DNA from: CAZKCI01 sp964584165
GTDB taxonomy: Bacteria > Auribacterota > Erginobacteria > Erginobacterales > CAZKCI01
Direction: 5' to 3'
Assembly (NCBI GenBank): GCA_964584165.1
Contig: CAZOYW010000002.1
Coordinates: 84,825-148,824, forward strand
Length of the DNA stretch: 64,000 nucleotides
Position numbers and translations under genes: made by a program. A model generated the notes under the pieces. That model searched no databases. It was not told the DNA's origin and worked only from the letters and a program-made list of their open reading frames with translations. Positions 49,717-57,378 of this stretch are shown piece by piece (positions within the stretch are counted from its first letter, which is position 1; the number at the start of each line of letters is the position of its first letter).

Positions 49717-50231
49717 CCCTCACCGGCCGGCGGGTGGTCCTGCTCGGCGTCGGCCGCCCCGGGCGGGGGGACGACGCCGCCGGCGACGAGCTCGCCCGAC
49801 GCCTCCGGGCCAAGGGGTGCGCCGGGGCGATCCCCGCCGCCGCCGTCCCGGAGAACCATCTGGGGACGGTCCTCGCCCTTCGCCCGGAGGTTGTTCTGGT
49901 GGCCGACGCCGCCGAGATGGGCAAGGGTCCGGGCGGGTGGGCTCTCCTGCAGCCCGGAGAGATCTTCGCGGGGAGCATTTCGACGCACAACGCGCCGCTT
50001 TCCCTGCTCCTGGACTACCTGGCGAAGGAAGGGAAGGCCCGCTGCTATCTGCTAGGCGTTCAGGCGCAGCGCCGGCGGGAAGGGGAGGGGATGAGCCCGG
50101 AGGTGGAGCGGGCGGTGGAGGATCTGGCCGACCTGCTGGCGCCTCTGGTCGCGCGGACCTATCCCGACGTATCCGTCGGGACAGGTCCGCGTATGCGAGG
50201 TCCTGAGGAGGCGGAGGTATTGCGTTCGTAG
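49686..50231 (+). CDS. Hydrogenase maturation protease (HycI/HyaD family)
   Basis: GVGRPGRGDDAAGDELARRL and VLVADAAEMG match the nickel-sensing endopeptidase family that trims the large subunit tail after nickel insertion. The start is uncertain: GTG 49686 or TTG 49674 both lie in the repeat, and the conserved part begins at about residue 14 (GRRVVLLG). About 181 residues from GTG. The gene ends the hydrogenase locus and its probable substrate is the protein at 41488. Confidence 0.83.
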   Translation: MKIREDSRLKSLTGRRVVLLGVGRPGRGDDAAGDELARRLRAKGCAGAIPAAAVPENHLGTVLALRPEVVLVADAAEMGKGPGGWALLQPGEIFAGSISTHNAPLSLLLDYLAKEGKARCYLLGVQAQRRREGEGMSPEVERAVEDLADLLAPLVARTYPDVSVGTGPRMRGPEEAEVLRS

Positions 50232-50284
50232 CCGCGGGACTTTGATGCGCCTTATCGATATTCCAAAAGGAAAGAAAATATTTG

Positions 50285-50313
50285 TTGACCCGGAAGGGAT
50301 GCTCCATTATAGT
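50285..50313 (+). promoter_or_regulatory. Promoter of the RHH-pst operon
   Basis: TTGACC (50285-50290), exactly 17 bases, TATAGT (50308-50313). It sits in a locally AT-rich stretch and immediately precedes the three direct repeats. Confidence 0.7.
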
Positions 50314-50321
50314 TTCCCCGG

Positions 50322-50354
50322 AGTGTTATAAGAGTGTTATAAGAGTGTTATGGG
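50322..50354 (+). promoter_or_regulatory. Three 11-bp direct repeats, likely RHH operator
   Basis: AGTGTTATAAG at 50322-50332 and 50333-50343, then AGTGTTATGGG at 50344-50354. The 11-base period places each copy on the same face of the helix, just after the transcription start. RHH proteins commonly bind such arrays cooperatively. Confidence 0.65.
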
Positions 50355-50362
50355 AGCACCTT

Positions 50363-50599
50363 ATGGCCAAACCCGATGACAAGGTGACGATCAAGATTCC
50401 CCGCCCCCTTTACCTCAATCTGAAGCAGTTGGTCGACGGTCCAAACTCGGGTTTCGATTCGGTTACCGATTTCACCGTATATGTTCTGCGCGACATCGCT
50501 TCCACCAGCAACTCCTCCCCCCGAGCGGACCGGGTCTGGGACCAGAAGGAGCTGGAGGAGGTGAAGGAGAAGCTGAGGAAGCTGGGTTATTTAATCTGA
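50363..50599 (+). CDS. Ribbon-helix-helix (CopG-like) DNA-binding protein
   Basis: A 78-residue protein starting at ATG 50363. The beta-strand DKVTIKIPRPLYLNLKQLVDG and helices GFDSVTDFTVYVLRDIA form the RHH fold. The tail DQKELEEVKEKLRKLGYLI is a helix ending in the LGYL motif seen in small CopG-like proteins of several candidate phyla. It lies 44 bases upstream of pstS in the same direction and probably autoregulates through the direct repeats. Control of pst is inferred. The stop is inside the following hairpin. Confidence 0.75.
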   Translation: MAKPDDKVTIKIPRPLYLNLKQLVDGPNSGFDSVTDFTVYVLRDIASTSNSSPRADRVWDQKELEEVKEKLRKLGYLI

Positions 50600-50627
50600 C
50601 CCCGACGAGAATCGTCGGGGTCAGATT
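50593..50627 (+). terminator. 16-bp perfect stem between RHH gene and pstS
   Basis: AATCTGACCCCGACGA (50593-50608) and TCGTCGGGGTCAGATT (50612-50627) pair exactly with loop GAA. The left arm is the coding end of the RHH gene. The stem ends 6 bases before AAGGAGGAG of pstS, so it may attenuate or set the ratio of regulator to transporter. Confidence 0.65.
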
Positions 50628-50642
50628 CAATAAGGAGGAGAA

Positions 50643-51596
50643 ATGAAAAAGACCATAGCTGCGCTGGCGGGATTAGTGATCGGTGCTGCGATGGCGGTGA
50701 CCGCCGCCTTCCCGGAAGAGGATGCGATTAAAGAGGAGACGATCAGCCTCTCCGGCGCCTGGGCGCTCTATCCCATGGCGGTGAAGTGGGGCGAGGAATA
50801 CCAGAAGCTCCGTCCCGGGGTCAAGATCGACATCTCCGCCGGGGGAGCGGGGAAGGGGATCGCCGACTGCCTGGCCGGGATGGTGGACATCGGGATGGTC
50901 TCCCGGGAGATCAACCCGGCCGAGGCGGAGAAGGGGGCCTGGCCGCTGGCGGTGACCAAGGATGCCGTAGTGCCGACAATCAGCGAGGCCAACCCGAAGC
51001 TCGCCGATCTCCTGGCCCGGGGGGTGGCCAAGGAGACCCTGCAGGGGATCTGGATGAAGGGGTCCGTCGGAACTTGGGGCGCCGTCCTGAATACCGATAT
51101 TCCCGCCGCGATCCACGTCTATACCCGGTCCGACGCCTGCGGCGCGGCCGAGACCTGGGCCAAGTACCTTGGCGGGAAGCAGGAGGACCTGAAGGGGATC
51201 GGCGTTTACGGCGACCCCGGCCTGGCCGAAGCGGTGCGCAAGGACGCCCTCGGGATCGGCTACAACAACATCGGCTTCGCTTACGATTTCCGAAGCGGGA
51301 AGCAGGTGGAGGGGGTCCGGGTCCTCCCCCTCGACCTCGACGGCGACGGGACGGTCTCGGCCTCCGAGAACTTCTACGAGACCCAGGGCGGCGTGGTCAG
51401 GGCGATCGCCGAGGGAAAGTATCCCTCTCCCCCCGCCCGCGACCTCTACTTCGTCACCAAGGGCTTGCCCGCGCGGCCGGCGGTGCGGGATTTCCTGGCC
51501 TGGGTCCTCCGCGACGGGCAGAAGTTCGTGACCGAGACGGGATATATCGCTCTACCGGCGGAGACCCTGAAGGAAGAATTGGGGAAGCTTCAATAG
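50643..51596 (+). CDS. pstS: PstS-family phosphate-type substrate-binding protein
   Basis: A 317-residue secreted binding protein with signal peptide (ALAGLVIGAAMAVTAA) and RBS AAGGAGGAG. The core ISLSGAWALYPMAVKWGEEY, GGAGKGIADCLAGMVDIGMVSREINPAE and TRSDACGAAETWAKYLGG identify the PstS-like fold. Phosphate-contacting residues differ from E. coli PstS: GS(T)T is GAWAL and SGT is CGA. It may belong to a subfamily with altered ligand contacts, so phosphate as substrate is likely but not proven. pstCAB follow. Confidence 0.85.
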   Translation: MKKTIAALAGLVIGAAMAVTAAFPEEDAIKEETISLSGAWALYPMAVKWGEEYQKLRPGVKIDISAGGAGKGIADCLAGMVDIGMVSREINPAEAEKGAWPLAVTKDAVVPTISEANPKLADLLARGVAKETLQGIWMKGSVGTWGAVLNTDIPAAIHVYTRSDACGAAETWAKYLGGKQEDLKGIGVYGDPGLAEAVRKDALGIGYNNIGFAYDFRSGKQVEGVRVLPLDLDGDGTVSASENFYETQGGVVRAIAEGKYPSPPARDLYFVTKGLPARPAVRDFLAWVLRDGQKFVTETGYIALPAETLKEELGKLQ

Positions 51597-51598
51597 GG

Positions 51599-51641
51599 AA
51601 AAATTCGGATTTCGGATTGCGAGCTTCGAATTTATATTCAT
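51599..51641. repeat. AAATTCGGATTTCGGATTGC word array
   Basis: ATTCGGATTTCGGATTGCGA and GCTTCGAATTTATATTC fill the spacer between pstS and pstC. The word matches the long hairpin at 62111-62230. Confidence 0.7.
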
Positions 51642-51646
51642 GAGCG

Positions 51647-52540
51647 ATGAGCGCCCTCCGACTCCTCAAGGACCGGTTCGCCCGCTTCGGGATGCTCTCC
51701 GTCACGCTCCTGGTGGGCGTGATCCTCTTCCTGGTGGTCGGAGGGTTGCTCGCCCGATCCTGGCCGATCCTCTCCCTCAAGCCGCTCTCCTCGCTCCTCT
51801 TCTCCTCCGCCTGGCGCCCCAACCAGGGCGAGTTCGGTTTCCTCCCCTTCCTCCTGGGGACGGTCTGGGTGACCGCCGTGGCGATCGTGATCGCCGTCCC
51901 CCTCTGCCTCCTCTCCGCGGTCTATTTCTCGGAATACGCCCCCCGGCTGGTCCGCGAGCTCTCCCGCCCCCTGGTGGACGTGCTCGCCGGGATCCCCTCG
52001 GTGGTCTATGGCCTCTGGGGCGTGCTGGTGATCGTCCCCCTGATCAACGGGAGGATCGCCCCTTTCTTCGGGTCCTATTCCACGGGCTACTGCGTCCTGG
52101 CGGGCGGGGCGGTCCTGGCGATCATGATCTTCCCGGTGATCATCCACGTCTCGGTCGAGGTTTTCCGATCCGTTCCCGGGGAGGTGCGCGAGGCCTCCCT
52201 CGCCCTGGGGGCGACCCGTTTCCAGACCGTCAAGTTCGTGGTTTTGAGGCGGGCCCTCCCCGGGATCATCGCGGCGGTGGTCTTAGGCATCTCCCGGGCT
52301 TTCGGGGAAACCATGGCGGTCCTGATGGTGGCGGGGAACGTCCCCATCCTTCCCCGCTCGGTCTTCGACCCCGCCTACCCTCTCCCCGCCCTGATCGCCA
52401 ACAACTACGGGGAGATGCTCTCCATCCCGCTCTACGACTCCGCCCTTCTCTTCTCCTCGCTCCTCCTCTTCGCCGTGGTGCTCTTCTTCATCGTCGTCTC
52501 CCGCCTCATCCTGAAGCGGATCCAGGCCCGGATCGAATGA
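51647..52540 (+). CDS. pstC: Phosphate ABC transporter permease PstC
   Basis: A 297-residue permease with six helices. The coupling segment EVREASLALGATRFQTVKFVVLRRALPGIIAAVVLGISRAFGETMAVLMVAGN contains the EAA loop and the FGETMA motif typical of PstC. It pairs with PstA, which starts one base after its stop codon. Confidence 0.93.
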   Translation: MSALRLLKDRFARFGMLSVTLLVGVILFLVVGGLLARSWPILSLKPLSSLLFSSAWRPNQGEFGFLPFLLGTVWVTAVAIVIAVPLCLLSAVYFSEYAPRLVRELSRPLVDVLAGIPSVVYGLWGVLVIVPLINGRIAPFFGSYSTGYCVLAGGAVLAIMIFPVIIHVSVEVFRSVPGEVREASLALGATRFQTVKFVVLRRALPGIIAAVVLGISRAFGETMAVLMVAGNVPILPRSVFDPAYPLPALIANNYGEMLSIPLYDSALLFSSLLLFAVVLFFIVVSRLILKRIQARIE

Positions 52541-52541
52541 C

Positions 52542-53393
52542 ATGAACGGACGGAAAATAGAAGAGGGAGTCTTCCGGGGGCTGATGATCGCCTCCACGGT
52601 CGTCATCTTTTTCGTCCTGGGGCTGATCATCGCCACCGTGGTCGTCGAGGGGTTCCCCGCCCTGAACCTCCGGATGGTCACCCAGACCCCCCGGGGCGGT
52701 TATTACCTGGGGAAGGAGGGGGGCGTCCTCAACGCCATCCTCGGCTCGCTCTTCCTGGCCGGGGGGGCGACGCTCCTCGCCCTGGGCTTGAGCCTCCCGG
52801 TCGTCCTCTACCTGAACGTCTATTCCCATCCCCGCGCGCCGCTCGCCCGCTTCACCCGTTTCTCGCTCGACGTCCTCTGGGGGGTGCCCTCCATCGTTTA
52901 CGGGGCTTTCGGCTTCACCCTGATGATCGCCCTGGGCCTCCAGGCCTCCCTCCTCGCCGGGATCCTGACCGTCGCTCTCCTCGTGCTCCCGATCATGTGC
53001 CGGGCGATGGACGAGGTGATGAGGATGGCTCCGGTCGAGCTCAGCGAGGCCTCCTACTCGCTGGGAGCGACGCGGCTGGAGACCGCGCTCAAGGTCCTCT
53101 CCCGGCAGTGCCTCCCCGGGATCGTGACCGCGGTCCTCCTCGCCTTCGGGCGGGGGATCGGCGACGCCGCCTCGGTCATCCTCACCGCCGGCTTCACCGA
53201 CTCCCTTCCCACCTCGCTCCTGCGCCCGGCGGCCACGCTCCCCCTAGCCGTTTTCTTCCAGCTCGGCACGCCCATCCCGGAGGTCCGGGAGCGGGCCTAC
53301 GCCTCCGCCCTGATCCTGACCTTGCTCATCCTTCTGATCAGTCTAGTATCGCGTCTCTTGGCGAGGAAGTTTACGAGGCACGTAGTGCGGTGA
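52542..53393 (+). CDS. pstA: Phosphate ABC transporter permease PstA
   Basis: A 283-residue permease. GVPSIVYGAFGFTLMIALGL, ELSEASYSLGATRLETALKVLSRQCLPGIVTAVLLAFGRGIGDAASVI are PstA landmarks, with FGRGIGDA in place of the usual FARAIGETA. The C-terminal residues border an ACGTGTAACG repeat. Confidence 0.92.
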   Translation: MNGRKIEEGVFRGLMIASTVVIFFVLGLIIATVVVEGFPALNLRMVTQTPRGGYYLGKEGGVLNAILGSLFLAGGATLLALGLSLPVVLYLNVYSHPRAPLARFTRFSLDVLWGVPSIVYGAFGFTLMIALGLQASLLAGILTVALLVLPIMCRAMDEVMRMAPVELSEASYSLGATRLETALKVLSRQCLPGIVTAVLLAFGRGIGDAASVILTAGFTDSLPTSLLRPAATLPLAVFFQLGTPIPEVRERAYASALILTLLILLISLVSRLLARKFTRHVVR

Positions 53394-53482
53394 CAACGTG
53401 GAACGTGTAAAGTGTAACGTGTAGTGGGGTTTTGCCCATCACACGTCACTCGTTACACGTTACACTTTGCACGTTACACGTA
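53394..53482. repeat. AACGTGTAAAGTGTAACGTG word hairpin
   Basis: Left array 53395-53422 (AACGTGGAACGTGTAAAGTG) and right array 53440-53482 (ACACGTCACTCGTTACACGT and on) are complementary word by word. It separates pstA from pstB and ends 2 bases before the pstB ATG. Confidence 0.85.
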
Positions 53483-53484
53483 AA

Positions 53485-54246
53485 ATGGCCCCCAAGACCC
53501 ACATCAGCGTTCGCAACCTCTCCGTATTCTACGGCGCGTCGCCGGCGCTCAAGAACATCTCGGTGGAGATACCGGAGAAGAAGATCACCGCGATCATCGG
53601 CCCCTCGGGCTGCGGGAAATCGACCCTCCTCAAGTCCTTCAACCGCATGATCGACCTGGCCGAGGGCGCGCGGGTCTCGGGCGGGATCGTGGTGGATGGG
53701 GAGAACATCTTCGACCCGCGGGTCGAGGTGACGAGGATCCGCAAGAAGATGGGCCTCCTCTCCCAGCGCCCCTTCGTCCTCCCGATGTCGATCTACGACA
53801 ACGTCGCCTACGGCCCCCGCATCCACGGGACGCGGAGCCGCAAGATTCTCGATCCGCTGGTCGAGAGGTATCTGCGCGAGGCCGACCTCTGGGAGGAGGT
53901 GAAGGATCGCCTCTCGGAGCCCGCCTCCCGCCTCTCCGTGGGGCAGCAGCAGCGGCTCTGCCTGGCCCGCGGCCTGGCCGTGGAGCCCGAGATCATCCTC
54001 GGCGACGAGCCCACCTCCGCCCTCGACCCGAGGTCGAGCCGGAAGATCGAGCAGAGGTTCCTCGAGCTTAAGGACGACTACACCATCGTCATCGTCACCC
54101 ACATCCTCCGCCAAGCCAAGCGCCTCGCCGATTATGTCGTCTTCCTCTACCTCGGAGAGCTGATCGAGGCCGGCCCGGCCCAGGAGGTCTTCCGGAACCC
54201 CCAGAAGGAGATGACCCGGGAATATATCGGGGGAACGATTTCGTAG
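53485..54246 (+). CDS. pstB: Phosphate ABC transporter ATPase PstB
   Basis: A 253-residue ABC ATPase: Walker A GPSGCGKST, FNRMIDL, signature LSVGQQQRLCLARGLAV and Walker B IILGDEPTSALDP, with the switch His in VTHILRQAKRLADYV. The usual MDEP is GDEP. ATG 53485 is taken because the upstream codons are repeat DNA. No phoU or phoB follows. Confidence 0.93.
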   Translation: MAPKTHISVRNLSVFYGASPALKNISVEIPEKKITAIIGPSGCGKSTLLKSFNRMIDLAEGARVSGGIVVDGENIFDPRVEVTRIRKKMGLLSQRPFVLPMSIYDNVAYGPRIHGTRSRKILDPLVERYLREADLWEEVKDRLSEPASRLSVGQQQRLCLARGLAVEPEIILGDEPTSALDPRSSRKIEQRFLELKDDYTIVIVTHILRQAKRLADYVVFLYLGELIEAGPAQEVFRNPQKEMTREYIGGTIS

Positions 54247-54269
54247 TGAATGGTGAATAGTTGGCCGGC

Positions 54270-54385
54270 GCGCGGACCTCAAAGGTTCGCGCCTACGGGA
54301 TATGCAAGGTGTTTTCTGGGGTATCCGGCAGGCGCGAGGATACCGTCAGGTGTGCGTTCGCAGCCGCGGACCTTTGAGGTCCGCG
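54270..54385. repeat. GCGCGGACCTNNAGGTCCGCG palindromes
   Basis: GCGCGGACCTCAAAGGTTCGCGC (54270-54292) and CGCGGACCTTTGAGGTCCGCG (54365-54385) bracket a unique 70-base stretch with no gene. They are the same family as 22883-22904. Confidence 0.75.
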
Positions 54386-54413
54386 GGCCGGATGGGCGCG
54401 CTACTCCCCCCAT

Positions 54414-54441
54414 TTGAAATATTCATCGCGGCGTGTTAGCT
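54414..54441 (+). promoter_or_regulatory. Putative promoter of the FG-GAP-like gene
   Basis: TTGAAA (54414-54419), 16 bases, TTAGCT (54436-54441). The start codon used here is 39 bases beyond, with GGGAGG at 54465-54470. Confidence 0.4.
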
Positions 54442-54479
54442 TTTTATATCCGATGTCTCCCGAAGGGAGGCGGCGCTCC

Positions 54480-55736
54480 ATGCGGCTCGGCCAGCTGACA
54501 CTCGCTCTTTCCCTGGCGCTCTCCAGCGTCCAGGCCGCCCCCGCCGCCAATTTGAGCCTCTCCCCGTCGACGGGGACTCTCTACTACGGCGTCCCTTTCT
54601 CTCTCCGGATGCTGATGGACACCGCCGGAGAGGCGGTGGTCGTCGCCGATCCGATACTTCTCTACGACGCCGCGCTCTGGCGGATCGACTCCGTGACGCC
54701 CAACTACGCCGATCCGCCCGGCGCCGGCCAGTTCCGCTTCCTGGCCCGCTCCGCCTGCGCGGGGGGCCGGGTGCAGGTGATCGTGGGCACCCCCCACCAG
54801 ACCGCCTTGAGCGGCTCTCCGCTCGCCATCGCCGACCTCCTGGCTACGCCCCTCCAGTGCCTCCCCGCCGCCCCCTTGAGCTACTACTTCCTCGCCGCCG
54901 GCGCGGGAGGGGACTCCAACCTGATCCGGGACGATGGCCTGGGGACCGACCTTCTCACCGGGGTCTCCGGCGGCGTCTACCGCGTCCTCCCCCCTCCCCG
55001 GGGCGAGTCGGCCGATTATGACGCCGATCCCGCCGCCGAGCCGGTCGTTTTTCGGCCGGCGACCGGCCTCTGGTCGGTGAGGGGAGCGACGTCCTTCTTC
55101 CTCGGTTCGTCGGGCGATATCCCCGTCCCCGGAGACTACGGCGGCGACGGGAAGACCGACCCCGCCGTCTTCCGCCCCGCCTCCGGACTCTGGGCGACGC
55201 GGGGCGGCGGGAGGATTTACTTCGGGGGGCCGGACGACCTCCCCTTACCCGGAGACTGGACGGGAGACGGGACAAGCGACCTCGCCGTCTTCCGCCCCGC
55301 GGACGGGAGGTGGGCGGTCAGGAACGCCACCCGCTTCTTCTTCGGGGCCTTAGGGGATTGCCCCGTGCCGGCGGACTTCAACCGCGACGGGCGTCTCGCG
55401 GCGGCGGTCTTCCGCCCCTCCTCCGGCCTCTGGGCCGCGAGGAGCCTCACCCGCCTCTCCTTCGGCCTCTCCGGCGACCTCCCCGTTCCCGCGGACTACG
55501 ATGGCGACGGCTCGGAAGATTTCGCCGTCTTCCGCCCGGGGAGCGGTTTCTGGGCCGCGCGGTCGGTCACGCGGGCGTTCTTCGGCGCCTCCGGCGATAT
55601 CCCCGTCCCCGCCGATTACGCCGGATCGGGTTCGGCCGGGATGGCCCTCTTCCGCCCCTTGACGGGGTGGTGGGAAATCCGGGGGATCACCGCCTTCTGC
55701 TTCGGGCAGCTGGGCGACCTCCCGCTGAGCCGGTGA
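54480..55736 (+). CDS. Secreted FG-GAP/VCBS-like repeat protein
   Basis: The ATG at 54480 follows GGGAGG by nine bases and starts a signal peptide (LTLALSLALSSVQAAPA). After a beta-rich domain of about 165 residues come six tandem repeats of about 40 residues with the pattern AVFRPxxGxWxxRxxTRxFFGxxGDxPVPxDYDGDG. Examples are VVFRPATGLWSVRG, AVFRPASGLWATRG and ALFRPLTGWWEIRG. The D-rich turns can bind calcium as in FG-GAP propellers. Likely extracellular structural or adhesive role; no enzyme motif. A paralogue begins beyond the right edge (63933). Confidence 0.75.
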   Translation: MRLGQLTLALSLALSSVQAAPAANLSLSPSTGTLYYGVPFSLRMLMDTAGEAVVVADPILLYDAALWRIDSVTPNYADPPGAGQFRFLARSACAGGRVQVIVGTPHQTALSGSPLAIADLLATPLQCLPAAPLSYYFLAAGAGGDSNLIRDDGLGTDLLTGVSGGVYRVLPPPRGESADYDADPAAEPVVFRPATGLWSVRGATSFFLGSSGDIPVPGDYGGDGKTDPAVFRPASGLWATRGGGRIYFGGPDDLPLPGDWTGDGTSDLAVFRPADGRWAVRNATRFFFGALGDCPVPADFNRDGRLAAAVFRPSSGLWAARSLTRLSFGLSGDLPVPADYDGDGSEDFAVFRPGSGFWAARSVTRAFFGASGDIPVPADYAGSGSAGMALFRPLTGWWEIRGITAFCFGQLGDLPLSR

Positions 55737-55748
55737 GAAGCAGAAGCA

Positions 55749-55810
55749 GATTATAGATTGCAGAGGGGAGATTATAGGCGCCGATCATCCGAGACCTATA
55801 ATCTATAATC
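55749..55810. repeat. GATTATAGATTGCAG word hairpin
   Basis: GATTATAGATTGCAG and GAGATTATAGG on the left face CCTATAATCTATAATC (55795-55810) on the right. It ends 20 bases before the next gene. Confidence 0.8.
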
Positions 55811-55829
55811 CGTTTAAGAGGACTGGGTC

Positions 55830-57311
55830 ATGATCGCGCCTCGGAAGCTGCGGCGTCTTCTCCCGCTCCTCGCTCTTCTCGCCCTTCCCCCGGCCGCTTC
55901 CGCTGCCCGCCGTCCCTTCCCCGACACCCGCGACGGGATTTGCGTCTTCTACGACCAGCTCCCCTCCGGGCTCACCGCCGAACAGTGGCGCTTCGCCGCC
56001 ACCCGTTACGTCGGCTGCCAGAAGGCCTTGCGCTCCGAGGCGCGCCGCCTTAGGTCCCACAACCCCGGCTTCATCGTTCTCCACTACCAGCTTGGCCTCG
56101 GCCAGGGGGCATGGCATTTCATCGACGGCGACGAGTGGCTCCAGGACTGGGACGACGCCCTGCCCGATTTCCGCTCCTACGCCTCCGCCGGTCCAGTCTC
56201 GGATCAGGAGGACTGGTTTGTCCTCTACGGCGGGGAGCGGGTCTACCAGAACGGCTGGGGATGGTATGTCATGGACGTCACCTTCGAGGGCTTAAGCCCC
56301 GGGACCGGCTATCCCGACTACTGGATCGCCTCCTCGATCGAGAAAATGCGGCGGACGGAGTGCGACGGAGTCTTCGCCGATTCCTTCACGATCGACGGCT
56401 ATTTCGGCCAGGTGCAGTCCTCCCACCCCTGGTTCAGCGATCCCTCGTCCTGCCTCGAGGGCTGGATACCGCACCTTGAGTCCTACGCCGCCTACATCTC
56501 CGCCGCCTTCGCCGCCCAGACGGAGGATTTCTACTTTCTCCCCAACCTGGGCGGGCTGGTGACGGGTTGGGATGAGACCGACTACGCCGCGCTCGGCGAC
56601 GGGGGGATGAACGAGGGGTTCGGGGAGTGGGGGCCGGGGGACTACTACGACCCTTCCGACTGGGAACTCCAGATGGATCGTCTCCTCGCCCTCTCCCGGG
56701 CGGGGAAGATCATTCTCCTCGAGTGCGATCCGCCGGTCGGGGATTACCGGGAGAGGATGTTCCTGATCGGCTGCTACCTCCTGATCAAGGGGGACCGGAC
56801 TTTCATCACGCTCTCCGGCGCCGAGATCGACTGCGAGTGGTTCCCGGAGTACGGGATCGATCTCGGAGGCTACCTCGGCGCGATCCCCGCCTCCGCCGCC
56901 GCTCTCTCCGTCCCGGCCGGGCGCGTCTATCGGCGGGATTACGAAAATGGGATCGTGCTGGTCAACCCGTCCGGCGCGGCCTCGGAGACCGTCGATCTCG
57001 GCGGGAGCTTCGATCTCGTCGCCGCCATCGGCGGGGGCGCGGTCCCCGAGAGCGGGATCCCCTCCGGAAGCCTCTCCCTCTCCCCCGTGACCGCCTTCGC
57101 CCTCAGTGCCCACTCGGCGGCCGTTCTCCTCCGCCGGATCGAGGCCGACCTCAACGCCGACGGGGCGGTGGACAGCCGGGACTACGGGATCCTGATGAGC
57201 GCCTTCGGGTCGGCGGGGGGGGCGGCCGACCTCGACGGGGACGGGGAGGTGGAGGCGGACGACGCGGCGTTGCTGGCGGAAAGGATGAAAATATACCACG
57301 AATCTCACTAA
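55830..57311 (+). CDS. Putative glycoside hydrolase (GHL15-like) with dockerin-like tail
   Basis: The 493-residue protein has a signal peptide (LLPLLALLALPPAASA) and a TIM-barrel-like domain to about residue 330. Acidic motifs include GWYVMDVTFEG, CDGVFADSF, YFLPNLGGLV and GMNEGFGEW, resembling the hypothetical glycosyl hydrolase family GHL15. A beta-sandwich-like segment follows, and the last 60 residues read DLNADGAVDSRDYGILMSAFG and DLDGDGEVEADDAALLAERM, a dockerin type I pair of calcium loops. Substrate unknown. The final YHESH and stop are repeat-encoded. Confidence 0.7.
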   Translation: MIAPRKLRRLLPLLALLALPPAASAARRPFPDTRDGICVFYDQLPSGLTAEQWRFAATRYVGCQKALRSEARRLRSHNPGFIVLHYQLGLGQGAWHFIDGDEWLQDWDDALPDFRSYASAGPVSDQEDWFVLYGGERVYQNGWGWYVMDVTFEGLSPGTGYPDYWIASSIEKMRRTECDGVFADSFTIDGYFGQVQSSHPWFSDPSSCLEGWIPHLESYAAYISAAFAAQTEDFYFLPNLGGLVTGWDETDYAALGDGGMNEGFGEWGPGDYYDPSDWELQMDRLLALSRAGKIILLECDPPVGDYRERMFLIGCYLLIKGDRTFITLSGAEIDCEWFPEYGIDLGGYLGAIPASAAALSVPAGRVYRRDYENGIVLVNPSGAASETVDLGGSFDLVAAIGGGAVPESGIPSGSLSLSPVTAFALSAHSAAVLLRRIEADLNADGAVDSRDYGILMSAFGSAGGAADLDGDGEVEADDAALLAERMKIYHESH

Positions 57312-57378
57312 TCTTCACGAATGGGGGCAGCTGGGGCCAAAATAGATTCGTGAGGATTCGCGAGATTCGTGGTTTATA
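57293..57378. repeat. ACCACGAATCTCACTAATC word hairpin between convergent genes
   Basis: Left array 57293-57322 and right array 57345-57378 are complementary copies of the CACGAATCTC word. The stop codons of both convergent genes (57309-57311 and 57374-57376) lie inside the arms. Confidence 0.8.
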
